Source: Alphaproteobacteria bacterium (lineage in GTDB: Bacteria > Pseudomonadota > Alphaproteobacteria > RF32 > CAG-239). Taken from it: a stretch of DNA of 12,954 nucleotides. The stretch covers positions 1-12,954 of the forward strand of contig JAFYWO010000024.1 of NCBI GenBank assembly GCA_017557925.1. Direction: 5' to 3'. Below are positions 1 through 6,246 of the stretch, in pieces. The notes under the pieces were generated by a model. It was not told the origin of the DNA, did no database searches, and worked only from the letters and a program-made list of their open reading frames with translations. A program made the translations under genes and the position numbers. Each line of letters opens with the position of its first letter. Position 1 is the first letter of the stretch.

Positions 1-45
1 TTACTAAATACACTACACTATTCCAGAAAATAGGTTTCAACTTCC

Positions 46-75
46 TGCTTCCTCTCATCAAGGGAGCTTTTTTAT
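46..75 (+). terminator. Rho-independent terminator of an upstream gene
   Basis: GCTTCCT (47-53) pairs with AGGGAGC (61-67) through a 7-base loop, with one G-T wobble, and a run of six T follows at 68-73. It would end a plus-strand transcript that starts outside the window. The first 46 bases before it hold no gene that I can identify; one frame is open from the window edge to a TAG at 31-33 and could be the tail of that upstream gene. Confidence 0.6.
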
Positions 76-96
76 TGTAACTATTTTGGGAGAACT

Positions 97-282
97 ATGA
101 TGAAAAAAGCAAAATTACTTACAATTATTTGTATGTTAATTAGTATGACTATTGGTAGTGCAAAGGCAAGCCAACAGTTAACAAAAGATAATTATAGAAC
201 TATAACACCGGATTTTGAATTTGAAGATATGAACATAATGTACTCAACATCTTCTTATTATAAAAAAAATTTGTTCAGATGA
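97..282 (+). CDS. Secreted acidic protein, 5' piece (signal peptide) of a frameshifted gene
   Basis: This 61-residue piece begins with a clear Sec signal peptide: MMKKAK, a hydrophobic core at about residues 7-20, and an AKA cleavage motif at 22-24 before SQQ. A GGGAGA ribosome binding site lies just upstream of the ATG. After residue 57 the frame leaves the natural protein at a run of eight A (262-269) and stops at a TGA (280-282). Removing one A from the run joins it to the open frame that carries the 323-964 piece and gives a continuous product of 288 residues. I do not recognise the family. The sequence alone cannot say whether the short product is made as such or whether the frameshift is a read error, a decayed gene or a slippage site. 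Confidence 0.6.
   Translation: MMKKAKLLTIICMLISMTIGSAKASQQLTKDNYRTITPDFEFEDMNIMYSTSSYYKKNLFR
262..269 (+). other. A8 homopolymer at the frame break of the secreted-protein gene
   Basis: Eight consecutive A sit where the signal-peptide frame must shift by one base to join the downstream frame. The downstream frame is open from position 239. It reads KKICSDESKNFYC across the junction, continuing the tone of the upstream residues (YYKK). Homopolymers of this length are known sites of replication slippage, transcriptional slippage and sequencing error. Confidence 0.7.
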
Positions 283-322
283 AAGTAAAAATTTTTATTG
301 TATATCTGCTGCTCATGGTGTA

Positions 323-964
323 ATGGGTAACAGAAAAAAAACTGAAAATAAATATCTTGGAAAAATTATAAAAACTCCATTCCATAATTGGGCATATAGT
401 AATAATAGAGATGGGACTGTTAGCATAACAGATAAAGGTTTTCTTAGCGAATATCAAAGTTGGGAAGAATCTTCTTCTTGTCATTTAGTTGATGAAGATA
501 ATATAGAAAAATATGGTTCAGAAACCAACAATAAGAGAGGTACATATAATGTTATCGGAGTATTAAAAGAAATAGAATCTTATGAAGGAAAGCTAGTGCT
601 TGATCCTTGTTTTTATATTGGTGAAGAAGATGCTAAAGTTACAACAGATAAAACATCTGAACAAACAGATACAAAAACAGAAGATAACAAAGCTCCTCAA
701 GAGGATGATAGCAAAACAGAAGAAAATAAATTACCTCAAACATTTGAAGATTATATCTCTCAAAGACTTACAGAAATAAATATTTTTTCGGAATCTTTTA
801 GAAATTGTTATAAAGAGAATATAAGAAAAAATTTCACAGAAGCATTAAAAACAAAAAAAATTACCGAAAACGAAAATCAAGCATTTGGAGGTATCGCACA
901 AAAACTAAAATTTATACTGGAAATTGAAAATAAAACAAGAAGGGAATGTCGGAACGAAATGTAA
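323..964 (+). CDS. Secreted acidic protein, 3' piece of the frameshifted gene, family unknown
   Basis: Read from the first ATG this is 213 residues, but that ATG lacks a convincing ribosome binding site. The frame is open further upstream to 239, so the piece is best seen as the body of the gene begun at 97. The first part is lysine- and aromatic-rich. An acidic, low-complexity linker follows, containing two copies of a 13-residue unit of the form (T/S)KTE(D/E)NK(A/L)PQ. The C-terminal part, from FEDYISQRLTEINIF onward, is probably helical. Cysteines occur upstream of the ATG (CSDESKNFYC) and in the body, as expected for an exported protein that may form disulfides. The TAA stop is followed by 16 more open codons to a TAG at 1013-1015, so the C-terminus may also have been shortened. 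I recognise no domain and assign no function. Confidence 0.6.
   Translation: MGNRKKTENKYLGKIIKTPFHNWAYSNNRDGTVSITDKGFLSEYQSWEESSSCHLVDEDNIEKYGSETNNKRGTYNVIGVLKEIESYEGKLVLDPCFYIGEEDAKVTTDKTSEQTDTKTEDNKAPQEDDSKTEENKLPQTFEDYISQRLTEINIFSESFRNCYKENIRKNFTEALKTKKITENENQAFGGIAQKLKFILEIENKTRRECRNEM
674..739 (+). repeat. Two-copy 39-bp tandem repeat in the acidic linker
   Basis: A 27-base unit starting AAAACAGAAGA and ending CCTCAA occurs at 674-700 and again, slightly diverged, at 713-739, a period of 39 bases or 13 codons. It encodes the repeated KTE(D/E)NK(A/L)PQ segment. In-frame repeats of this kind are typical of flexible linkers in exported proteins and can change copy number by slippage. Confidence 0.6.
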
Positions 965-1088
965 GAAAATGAAAAATCAGAACAACTAGAAATAGTTGAT
1001 AATGTCAAAATATAGCTTTTACTTTAATTTCTATTAAAAGGTTATTGCAACTTGATGATGGGATTAAAATAAATTATAAAAAAACTTT

Positions 1089-1116
1089 AGCCTCCTAAAA
1101 AAATAGGAGGCTTTTA
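1089..1116 (+). terminator. Rho-independent terminator after the split secreted-protein gene
   Basis: AGCCTCCTA (1089-1097) pairs perfectly with TAGGAGGCT (1104-1112) around a six-A loop, and TTT follows. It lies about 125 bases after the TAA of the secreted-protein gene and before the Fic promoter, so it separates the two transcription units. Apart from this hairpin and the Fic promoter, the 965-1257 gap holds only short open stretches without starts. Confidence 0.75.
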
Positions 1117-1201
1117 AGATGGTGCACCAAAACGGACGAATTGTTGAACTCCATTGTTGATGAAACAAGAGAAATAAATGAGTGGCAATAATTAAAATAT
1201 A

Positions 1202-1231
1202 TTGACTTTTGCGGAGATTAATAGTTATAAT
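1202..1231 (+). promoter_or_regulatory. Sigma-70-type promoter of the Fic gene
   Basis: TTGACT (1202-1207, five of six consensus bases) and a perfect TATAAT (1226-1231) are separated by 18 bases. The spacer contains one full copy of the TTTGCGGAGATTAA word (1208-1221), which makes this an obvious place for a repressor to act. Transcription would begin near 1238, leaving a leader of about 20 bases. Confidence 0.7.
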
Positions 1232-1255
1232 ATCCGCATAATTTGCGGAGATTAA
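1208..1255 (+). promoter_or_regulatory. Candidate operator: repeated TTTGCGGAGATTAA words
   Basis: Two identical 14-base words, TTTGCGGAGATTAA, begin at 1208 and 1242, 34 bases apart. An inverted core TCCGCA lies at 1233-1238 and pairs with TGCGGA at 1244-1249. The first word sits between the -35 and -10 boxes and the second contains the GGAG used as ribosome binding site. The Fic protein ends in a predicted winged helix, so autoregulation through these words is a reasonable inference, not shown here. Confidence 0.5.
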
Positions 1256-1257
1256 CA

Positions 1258-2358
1258 ATGTATATTCACGAACAAAAAAATTGGCCAAACTTTATTTGGA
1301 ATAATGATGAGCTTTTTGATATCATCACAAAAGTATCATTTAAGCAAGGAGAATTGCTTGGAAAAATGCAAAGTCTCGGATTTGATTTCCGACAAGAGGC
1401 TCTTTTAAACAACTTAACCGAAGAAATAACCAAATCAAGTGAAATAGAGGGAGAACTTTTGAATAAAGATGAAGTTCGTTCTTCTATTGCCAAAAGATTG
1501 AATATACATAATGCCAAACCTATTAACAGTAGTCATCATATTGATGGTGTGGTTGAAATTATGATTGATGCCACACATAATTTTGATACTGCTTTAACAT
1601 ACGAAAGATTATGTGGTTGGCACGCAGCTTTATTCCCAACAGGATATAGTGGAACGTATAAGATAAAAACTGCTTGTTATAGAGATGATAAAGACGGTCC
1701 TATGCAAGTTGTTTCAAACAACAAAGGCAGAGAAATTGTATATTATGAAGCTCCGCAAGCTACATTAATAGAAAAATATATGAATGATTTTTTTGCATGG
1801 GTAAATAAAAATTCTGATATAAACTCTTTAATAAAAGCAGCAATCAGCCATTTATGGTTTATTTCTATTCACCCATTTGAAGATGGAAATGGTCGTATAG
1901 CCAGAGCAATTACAGAACTTATGTTGGCAAAAGCAGAAAAATCATCTTACAGATTTTATAGTATATCTGCTCAAATCCAAAAGCAAAAAAATGAATATTA
2001 TAAAATTTTGGAAAATACTCAAAAGGGAACTCTCGATATTACCAATTGGATAAAATGGTTCTTAAAAACAATGTTGCAAGCATTAGAAACCTCTGAAACA
2101 ATGATTGCCAAGATTATAGTTAAAGCTGAAAATTGGATGGAGTTTAATAAATTTCCACTAGATGAAAACCAGAAAAAAATGATTAATATGCTTTTTGATG
2201 GTTTTGAAGGTAATCTAACATCAAGTAAATGGGCAAAAATATGCAAATGCTCACAAGATACAGCCTCTCGTTCTATCAAACAGCTTATAGAATATGGCAT
2301 ATTAAAACAACAAGGTAGTGGTCGCAGTACTCATTATATATTAACTTGCGGAGAATAA
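1258..2358 (+). CDS. Fic family protein (DUF4172-type N-terminus, C-terminal winged helix)
   Basis: Predicted Fic enzyme of 366 residues, a family that usually transfers AMP or another nucleotide part to hydroxyl groups of target proteins. The catalytic motif is complete: HPFEDGNGRIAR at residues 205-216, with the general-base histidine at 205. SSEIEG at 60-65 fits the inhibitory (S/T)xxxE(G/N) motif, with E64 as the glutamate that would block ATP. Because it precedes the Fic core, this is a class II, self-inhibited arrangement. The opening MYIHEQKNWPNF is typical of the DUF4172 N-terminal domain. Residues from about 320 to the end (WAKICKCSQDTASRSI, then GSGRSTHY) look like a winged helix-turn-helix. 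I chose the ATG at 1258, with GGAG seven bases upstream, over an in-frame TTG at 1243 that lies inside the repeat. The target protein is unknown. The gene stands alone between terminators, which fits an accessory, possibly transferred, gene. Confidence 0.9.
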   Translation: MYIHEQKNWPNFIWNNDELFDIITKVSFKQGELLGKMQSLGFDFRQEALLNNLTEEITKSSEIEGELLNKDEVRSSIAKRLNIHNAKPINSSHHIDGVVEIMIDATHNFDTALTYERLCGWHAALFPTGYSGTYKIKTACYRDDKDGPMQVVSNNKGREIVYYEAPQATLIEKYMNDFFAWVNKNSDINSLIKAAISHLWFISIHPFEDGNGRIARAITELMLAKAEKSSYRFYSISAQIQKQKNEYYKILENTQKGTLDITNWIKWFLKTMLQALETSETMIAKIIVKAENWMEFNKFPLDENQKKMINMLFDGFEGNLTSSKWAKICKCSQDTASRSIKQLIEYGILKQQGSGRSTHYILTCGE

Positions 2359-2381
2359 TTAGCATATTCTCCGCAAGTTTT
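2343..2381 (+). terminator. Long hairpin terminator overlapping the end of the Fic gene
   Basis: AACTTGCGGAGAATA (2343-2357) pairs perfectly over 15 bp with 2365-2379 around a 7-base loop, with TTTT at the end of the 3' arm. The left arm encodes the last residues (TCGE) and part of the TAA stop. It contains the same GCGGAGA core as the promoter repeats, so it may double as a protein-binding palindrome. Confidence 0.65.
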
Positions 2382-2395
2382 GCGCAGATTACAAT
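2378..2395 (+). repeat. Degenerate downstream copy of the Fic leader repeat
   Basis: TTTTGCGCAGATTACAAT closely matches the Fic leader segment TTTGCGGAGATTAACAAT at 1242-1259, differing by one substitution and one missing A. The Fic reading frame is therefore bracketed by near-identical words in direct orientation. Confidence 0.55.
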
Positions 2396-2397
2396 AA

Positions 2398-2436
2398 AAA
2401 AAACAGTCCTAAGTTTCAAACTCAGAACTGTTTTTT
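2398..2436. terminator. Bidirectional terminator between the Fic gene and the converging small gene
   Basis: AAAAAACAGT (2398-2407) pairs with ACTGTTTTTT (2427-2436). The interior adds CT..AGTT against AACT..AG with two single mismatches. A- and T-runs on either side let it serve the plus-strand Fic transcript and the minus-strand gene ending at 2440. Confidence 0.7.
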
Positions 2437-2439
2437 ATA

Positions 2440-2859
2440 TTATTTGTTAGTAATGTTGTAAAATGTCTCGACGATATCTTCAACTGTTCTCCAACTGCTA
2501 AATTCTTGAAGTGTAATAACTGTCGAACTAATACCATATTTTTTACAAAGTTTACACAGTAAATCATTAAGATCTGTTTCTTCTAATCCTAGATGCTCAG
2601 AAAGTAGATATCTAGCCCCAAACAGTTCTTCGGTAATCCAACCATCATGGTCTCTAAGGAGAATATTTTTAATATCATTGAAAATATCCTCTTCGGTAAC
2701 TGATTTAGTTGTTTTTACAATATTAGTTCCTATTTTAGAAATTTTCTTTTTTTCAACAGGTGGTAATTTAGTTAAATAGTCAACGACTTCATCTCTAGTT
2801 AATCCTAGATTTGTAACTAACTCATCAACTTGAGCTAATTTTTTCTCTTTTGTTTCCAT
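2440..2859 (-). CDS. Small protein of unknown function with an ACP-like C-terminal half
   Basis: A 139-residue soluble protein with no signal peptide or membrane segment. Residues 1-35 (VDELVTNLGLTRDEVVDYL) look helical. A basic linker (VEKKKISKIGTNIVKTTKS) follows. Residues about 57-135 resemble the helix pattern of acyl carrier proteins: IFNDIKNILL, then LSEHLGLEETDLNDLLCKLCKKYGI, then SSWRTVEDIVETF, against the ACP pattern of LGxDSLD, a central helix ending near FGI, and TVxDxVxYI. In that alignment the phosphopantetheine serine is replaced by E94 and no serine lies nearby, so carrier function is unlikely. The assignment rests on pattern only; a DUF1493-like or unrelated helical protein is equally possible. 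The start is the only ATG, preceded by very AT-rich sequence (TATAATT) with no Shine-Dalgarno, so translation may be weak or leaderless. Confidence 0.6.
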   Translation of the reverse strand: METKEKKLAQVDELVTNLGLTRDEVVDYLTKLPPVEKKKISKIGTNIVKTTKSVTEEDIFNDIKNILLRDHDGWITEELFGARYLLSEHLGLEETDLNDLLCKLCKKYGISSTVITLQEFSSWRTVEDIVETFYNITNK

Positions 2860-2933
2860 AATTATAAAATATTAAATTATACATACTAATTAATTTTGTA
2901 GTTCATTACTTATCATATTTTCTCGATTTTGCA

Positions 2934-2961
2934 ATAAAAAAATCCTCGCAAATGCGAGGAT
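2934..2961 (-). terminator. Terminator of the tRNA-Leu gene
   Basis: On the minus strand ATCCTCGC and GCGAGGAT form an 8-bp perfect stem (2942-2949 with 2954-2961) with a 4-base loop, followed by seven T (complement of 2936-2942). It begins 11 bases beyond the encoded CCA end of the tRNA. Confidence 0.8.
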
Positions 2962-2971
2962 ATAGAAAACT

Positions 2972-3058
2972 TGGTGCTCTGAAAAGGACTTGAACCTTCA
3001 CGGGATAACTCCCATAAGTACCTGAAACTTACGTGTCTACCAGTTCCACCACCAGAGC
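2972..3058 (-). tRNA. tRNA-Leu (anticodon CAG)
   Basis: An 87-base class II tRNA. The acceptor stem is GCTCTGG with TCAGAGC (one G-T pair), the discriminator is A, and the CCA end is encoded. The D-arm reads GTGGAACTGGTAGACAC. The anticodon stem TAAGT/ACTTA holds the loop TTCAGGT, so the anticodon is CAG (complement of 3022-3024). A long variable arm GGGA-GTTA-TCCC and the T-loop TTCAAGT complete the cloverleaf. It reads CTG codons, which should be rare in a genome this AT-rich. Confidence 0.97.
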
Positions 3059-3067
3059 ATTGTTTTT

Positions 3068-3095
3068 GTTTTAAACTGTTTTATAAAACTGTCAA
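3068..3095 (-). promoter_or_regulatory. Likely promoter of tRNA-Leu
   Basis: On the minus strand a perfect TTGACA (complement of 3090-3095) is followed after 16 bases by TAAAAC (3068-3073, four of six). Transcription would start two or three bases before the mature tRNA 5' end at 3058. It begins only five bases after the uppP stop, so the tRNA could be made both from this promoter and by read-through from uppP. Confidence 0.45.
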
Positions 3096-3100
3096 GTTTT

Positions 3101-3910
3101 TTATATGAAGTTGTATCCATCTAACAGCAAGACTATACCCAATATTATGCGATAAATTACAAAAGGTAAAAATGTTTTAGTTCTTAACCATTTCATCATA
3201 AACACAATAGCAATAAGCGAGAAGATAAAAGACCAAAAAATAGCTTTGCCACCTAAAAACAGTTGAGAAATATCTCCTGTTTGATATAAGTCTATATAAG
3301 CTACAACTCCTGCAGCCAAAATAGATGGGACGGATAATAACATTGAAAACTTTGCCACTTCACTTCTATTATAACCTAAAAATCTCCCCATAGTGATAGT
3401 TATACCTGAACGACTTGTCCCCGGAAAAAAAGCTAAAGTTTGAGCAAAACCTATTAAAAGCGCATCTTTTAAGCTTATATCTTGTAATGTTTTTTGGGTA
3501 GAAAACGAAGTATCTGCATACAAAAGTAAAATTGAGTAAAAAATTAAAAGAAATGCTATTAACTTAGTATTTCTTATCCATTCCATTCCGATAAAAGACA
3601 AGACACCGCCGATTATAATAGCCGGAATTGTGGCTATCAATATAAAATATGCAATCTTTACTCCCAATACATCAAAATTAGGTCTAAATTTTTGTTGCCA
3701 AAGAGAATAAACCATTTCTTTTATAGTGTGAGAAAAATAAAGACATACAGCTATCAAAGAACCTAAATGAAGAGCTATATCTATTGCTTGCCCTTGATCA
3801 ATTTGAGATACATATTTAGCAAATAAAACTAAATGACCGGATGAACTTACCGGCAAAAATTCAGTAAACCCTTGAATAAATGCAAGCCACAAAATATTAA
3901 TATCTGACAT
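3101..3910 (-). CDS. uppP: Undecaprenyl-diphosphatase UppP (BacA family)
   Basis: An integral inner-membrane enzyme that removes a phosphate from undecaprenyl diphosphate, returning the lipid carrier used for peptidoglycan, O-antigen and capsule synthesis. Overproduction gives bacitracin resistance in several bacteria. The product has 269 residues, close to the usual length, with about eight hydrophobic segments. Both family signatures are present: GFTEFLPVSSSGH at 14-26, with the active-site glutamate E17 and S22-S24, and FPGTSRSG at 162-169, with R167. A GGGGGT ribosome binding site precedes the ATG. It lies 42 bp after xseA with no terminator between them, so it is probably the last protein gene of the mtaB-ftsY-xseA transcript. 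The upstream GT8 glycosyltransferases may belong to a surface-glycan pathway that uses this carrier, which is inference. Confidence 0.96.
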   Translation of the reverse strand: MSDINILWLAFIQGFTEFLPVSSSGHLVLFAKYVSQIDQGQAIDIALHLGSLIAVCLYFSHTIKEMVYSLWQQKFRPNFDVLGVKIAYFILIATIPAIIIGGVLSFIGMEWIRNTKLIAFLLIFYSILLLYADTSFSTQKTLQDISLKDALLIGFAQTLAFFPGTSRSGITITMGRFLGYNRSEVAKFSMLLSVPSILAAGVVAYIDLYQTGDISQLFLGGKAIFWSFIFSLIAIVFMMKWLRTKTFLPFVIYRIILGIVLLLDGYNFI

Positions 3911-3952
3911 TTTACCCCCATTATGGTTTTGGTAAATTTTACTATTGATGTC

Positions 3953-5335
3953 TTAAAAATCAAATAATAATTCTTCTTTTTTTTCTTCTTTTATAGATTT
4001 TTTATTGGATATTTTGGGTGATAAACTTTCTTTTATCACAGTTGTTTTCAATGCACCATCTGAAAAATGTATGGTAACAATATTTTCTTTTAATGCTTCT
4101 TCTTTAGAGCTAACAGTATTATTACTTCCTTTTATCCAAGCAAAGCCTCTTTTTAAGACAGATTCAACAGATACATTTTCTAAACGAGAAGATAAAGAAT
4201 CCAACTTATCTTTATAACGACATATCATTGCATTTATATATATCGGCTTCAAATCATTTAATGAAAGGTTTAACATCTTTTGAGATAAGAAATTCTTTAA
4301 TGCGATATTTAAGCGCTCTACTCTATAATCCAGTCTTTGAGTATTTTCATTTATTATTTGAATAAGGTTTGGAATACCTCTGCTTAATCCTTCTAATTTA
4401 TGTTTATTTTCATCTAAATAACGTCTTACGGAATTTTTCATTCTATTATCAAGTATGTTCAATGTAAATAGCAATTCTTCACGAACCGGAACGGCAAACT
4501 CCGCAGCTCCTGTCGGAGTTGGAGCTCTACGGTCTGCAACATAATCTATCAACATTGTATCTGTTTCGTGTCCGACGGCAGAAATTATAGGAATATTAGA
4601 ATCGTATACCGCACGAATTACACATTCTTCATTAAAAGACCACAAGTCTTCTAAACTGCCACCGCCTCTAGCTACTATTATCAAATCAGGGCGAGGTATT
4701 TTTCCATTTACAGGTAGCAAATTAAATCCTCGTATTGCATCGGCTATCTTTAATTCTGCCCCTATTCCCTGAACAGGTGTCGGCCATACCAAAATATGAG
4801 AAGGAAACCTATCTCGTATACGATGGATAATATCTCTTATTACTGCTCCTGTAGGACTGGTAACAACTCCTATCGTCTTAGGTAAAAAAGGAATTTTAAG
4901 TTTATGAGAAGCATCAAACAGACCTTCTTTTATAAACTGTTGCTTTTTTTGTTCTAACAGTTTTAATAAAGCACCTTCTCCTGCTAACTCTAAACTTTCT
5001 ATTACTAACTGATAAGATGATTTACCGGCAAACGTTGTTATTTTACCTTTGGCAATAACCTCCATTCCGTCTTCTATATTAACCTTTAAGGTAGAGGCAA
5101 CACTTCTCCAACAAACGGCGGAAAGAACGGCATTTTCATCCTTTAAAGACAAATACCAATGTCCGGAATCTGCTCTTTTTGCCCCAAAAATTTCCCCTTT
5201 TACATAAACATTTGAAAAAGCCTTTTCCACAAAGTTTTTTATTTCTTGAGAAACTTCGCTTACAGTCTTTGCCTCAAGTTTTTTTTCCGGTTCTTTTTTA
5301 GGAATATTGGGAATATCAAAATCAAAACTCATCAT
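3953..5335 (-). CDS. xseA: Exodeoxyribonuclease VII large subunit
   Basis: Catalytic subunit of exonuclease VII, which degrades single-stranded DNA from either end into acid-soluble oligonucleotides during repair. At 460 residues it is close to family length. An N-terminal OB-fold (about 24-115, SEVSQEIKNFVEKAFSNVYVKGEI then HWYLSLKDENA) binds single-stranded DNA. The catalytic region follows, with IGVVTSPTGAVIRDI at 155-169, VARGGGSLEDLWSFN at 221-235 and GHETDTMLIDYVADRRAPTPTGAAE at 255-279. A long helical region (about 285-395) fits the part that holds the small XseB subunits. The C-terminus is lysine- and glutamate-rich and ends DFDF-like (LLFDF). The start overlaps the ftsY stop (ATGATGA), indicating coupled translation; a second ATG directly follows. 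No xseB lies in the window. Confidence 0.96.
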   Translation of the reverse strand: MMSFDFDIPNIPKKEPEKKLEAKTVSEVSQEIKNFVEKAFSNVYVKGEIFGAKRADSGHWYLSLKDENAVLSAVCWRSVASTLKVNIEDGMEVIAKGKITTFAGKSSYQLVIESLELAGEGALLKLLEQKKQQFIKEGLFDASHKLKIPFLPKTIGVVTSPTGAVIRDIIHRIRDRFPSHILVWPTPVQGIGAELKIADAIRGFNLLPVNGKIPRPDLIIVARGGGSLEDLWSFNEECVIRAVYDSNIPIISAVGHETDTMLIDYVADRRAPTPTGAAEFAVPVREELLFTLNILDNRMKNSVRRYLDENKHKLEGLSRGIPNLIQIINENTQRLDYRVERLNIALKNFLSQKMLNLSLNDLKPIYINAMICRYKDKLDSLSSRLENVSVESVLKRGFAWIKGSNNTVSSKEEALKENIVTIHFSDGALKTTVIKESLSPKISNKKSIKEEKKEELLFDF

Positions 5336-6246
5336 AAGCCTAATAATCCTTTGGCAAAATCTTTAGCTTTAAATACATCCATATCATCAACTCCCTCTCC
5401 TACTCCGATATAGTAAATAGGAATAGACGTTTCTTTAGATATAGCAACCAAAATACCACCTTTTGAAGTTCCATCTAATTTGGTTACAATTATACCATTT
5501 ACATCAACTAATTCTTTGAAGGTTTTTACTTGGTCTAAACCATTTTGACCGGTTGTAGCATCTATGGTTATTAATGTCTTATGCGGAGCATCGGGGACTA
5601 TCTTTTTTATTACACGAATAATTTTTTGTAATTCATCCATTAGGCCTTTTTTGTTTTGAAGGCGTCCGGCTGTATCAATAAATACTATATCATCTTGTGC
5701 ATTGATTGCTTCTTTAATACCATCATAGCAAAGACCAGCACTATCACAATTTGGAGCCCCTTTATAAACTCTTATATTGTTTCTCTCACCCCATACTGAC
5801 AATTGCTCAACGGCTGCAGCCCTAAAAGTATCTCCGGCTATAAATGAAACCTTATACCCAAGAGAAGAAAATTTTTTACCTAATTTACCTATAGATGTAG
5901 TCTTTCCTGCTCCATTTACACCTACCATTAAAACAATAAAAGGAGAATTTGTTTTATCTATAACAAATTCTTGTTCTGTAGGTTGTAAAATATCGCTAAT
6001 ATCTTTAGCTAACTGCTCTTTAATTTTTTCAACATCCATATCTTTATCAAATCGCTTCTGACTGAATTTATTGATAATTTCTGTTGTAGCACTAACTCCT
6101 AAATCTGCAGAATAAAGTAATTCTTCCAAACCATTTATTACATCTTCGTCAAGATTTTCTTTCGTAAAGATGTCTTTTATTCCTTCTTTCAGATTGTTTG
6201 AAGTTTTCTTTAACCCCTGTCCCAGTTTTTGAAAAAAACTACTCAT
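5332..6246 (-). CDS. ftsY: Signal recognition particle receptor FtsY
   Basis: SRP receptor GTPase, which docks ribosomes translating membrane proteins at the inner membrane by pairing with Ffh. The 304 residues comprise essentially only the NG core. The helical N domain occupies about 1-90. The G domain has GVNGAGKTT (109-117), DTFRAAAVEQL (139-149), DTAGR (191-195), TKLDGTSKGG (255-264) and the closing GVGEGVDDMDVF (281-292). The long acidic A domain of the E. coli protein is absent, so membrane contact probably relies on the short N-terminal helix (SSFFQKLGQGLKKT). AAGGA lies upstream of the ATG, inside mtaB. It overlaps mtaB by four bases at its start and xseA by four bases at its end. Confidence 0.97.
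   Translation of the reverse strand: MSSFFQKLGQGLKKTSNNLKEGIKDIFTKENLDEDVINGLEELLYSADLGVSATTEIINKFSQKRFDKDMDVEKIKEQLAKDISDILQPTEQEFVIDKTNSPFIVLMVGVNGAGKTTSIGKLGKKFSSLGYKVSFIAGDTFRAAAVEQLSVWGERNNIRVYKGAPNCDSAGLCYDGIKEAINAQDDIVFIDTAGRLQNKKGLMDELQKIIRVIKKIVPDAPHKTLITIDATTGQNGLDQVKTFKELVDVNGIIVTKLDGTSKGGILVAISKETSIPIYYIGVGEGVDDMDVFKAKDFAKGLLGL

Noticed and set aside
965-1015. Sixteen open codons after the TAA of the split secreted-protein gene, ending in TAG
   Set aside because: They could be the old C-terminus beyond a nonsense change, but the stretch is short and AT-rich, and nothing but reading frame supports it.
1007-1098. Open frame reading ...RLLQLDDGIKINYKKTLAS and ending in the terminator stem
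   Set aside because: It has no start codon or ribosome binding site and is only about 30 codons; such frames are expected by chance in this composition.
1111-1191. Open stretch ending TDELLNSIVDETREINEWQ before a TAA
   Set aside because: It looks protein-like and might be the tail of a decayed gene, but it lies directly after a terminator with no start and is under 30 codons, too little to call.
1243-1257. TTG start five codons upstream for the Fic gene
   Set aside because: It lies inside the repeated operator word, lacks a ribosome binding site, and the ATG at 1258 matches the usual family start with GGAG correctly spaced.
1064-1288. Minus-strand ORF of 74 codons
   Set aside because: It runs antisense through a terminator, the Fic promoter and the Fic start, and shows no ribosome binding site.
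4005-4217. Plus-strand ORF within xseA, and similar ones at 5777-6061 (in ftsY) and 10702-10938 (in uup)
   Set aside because: They are antisense shadows of well-conserved genes with no independent start signals or recognisable products.
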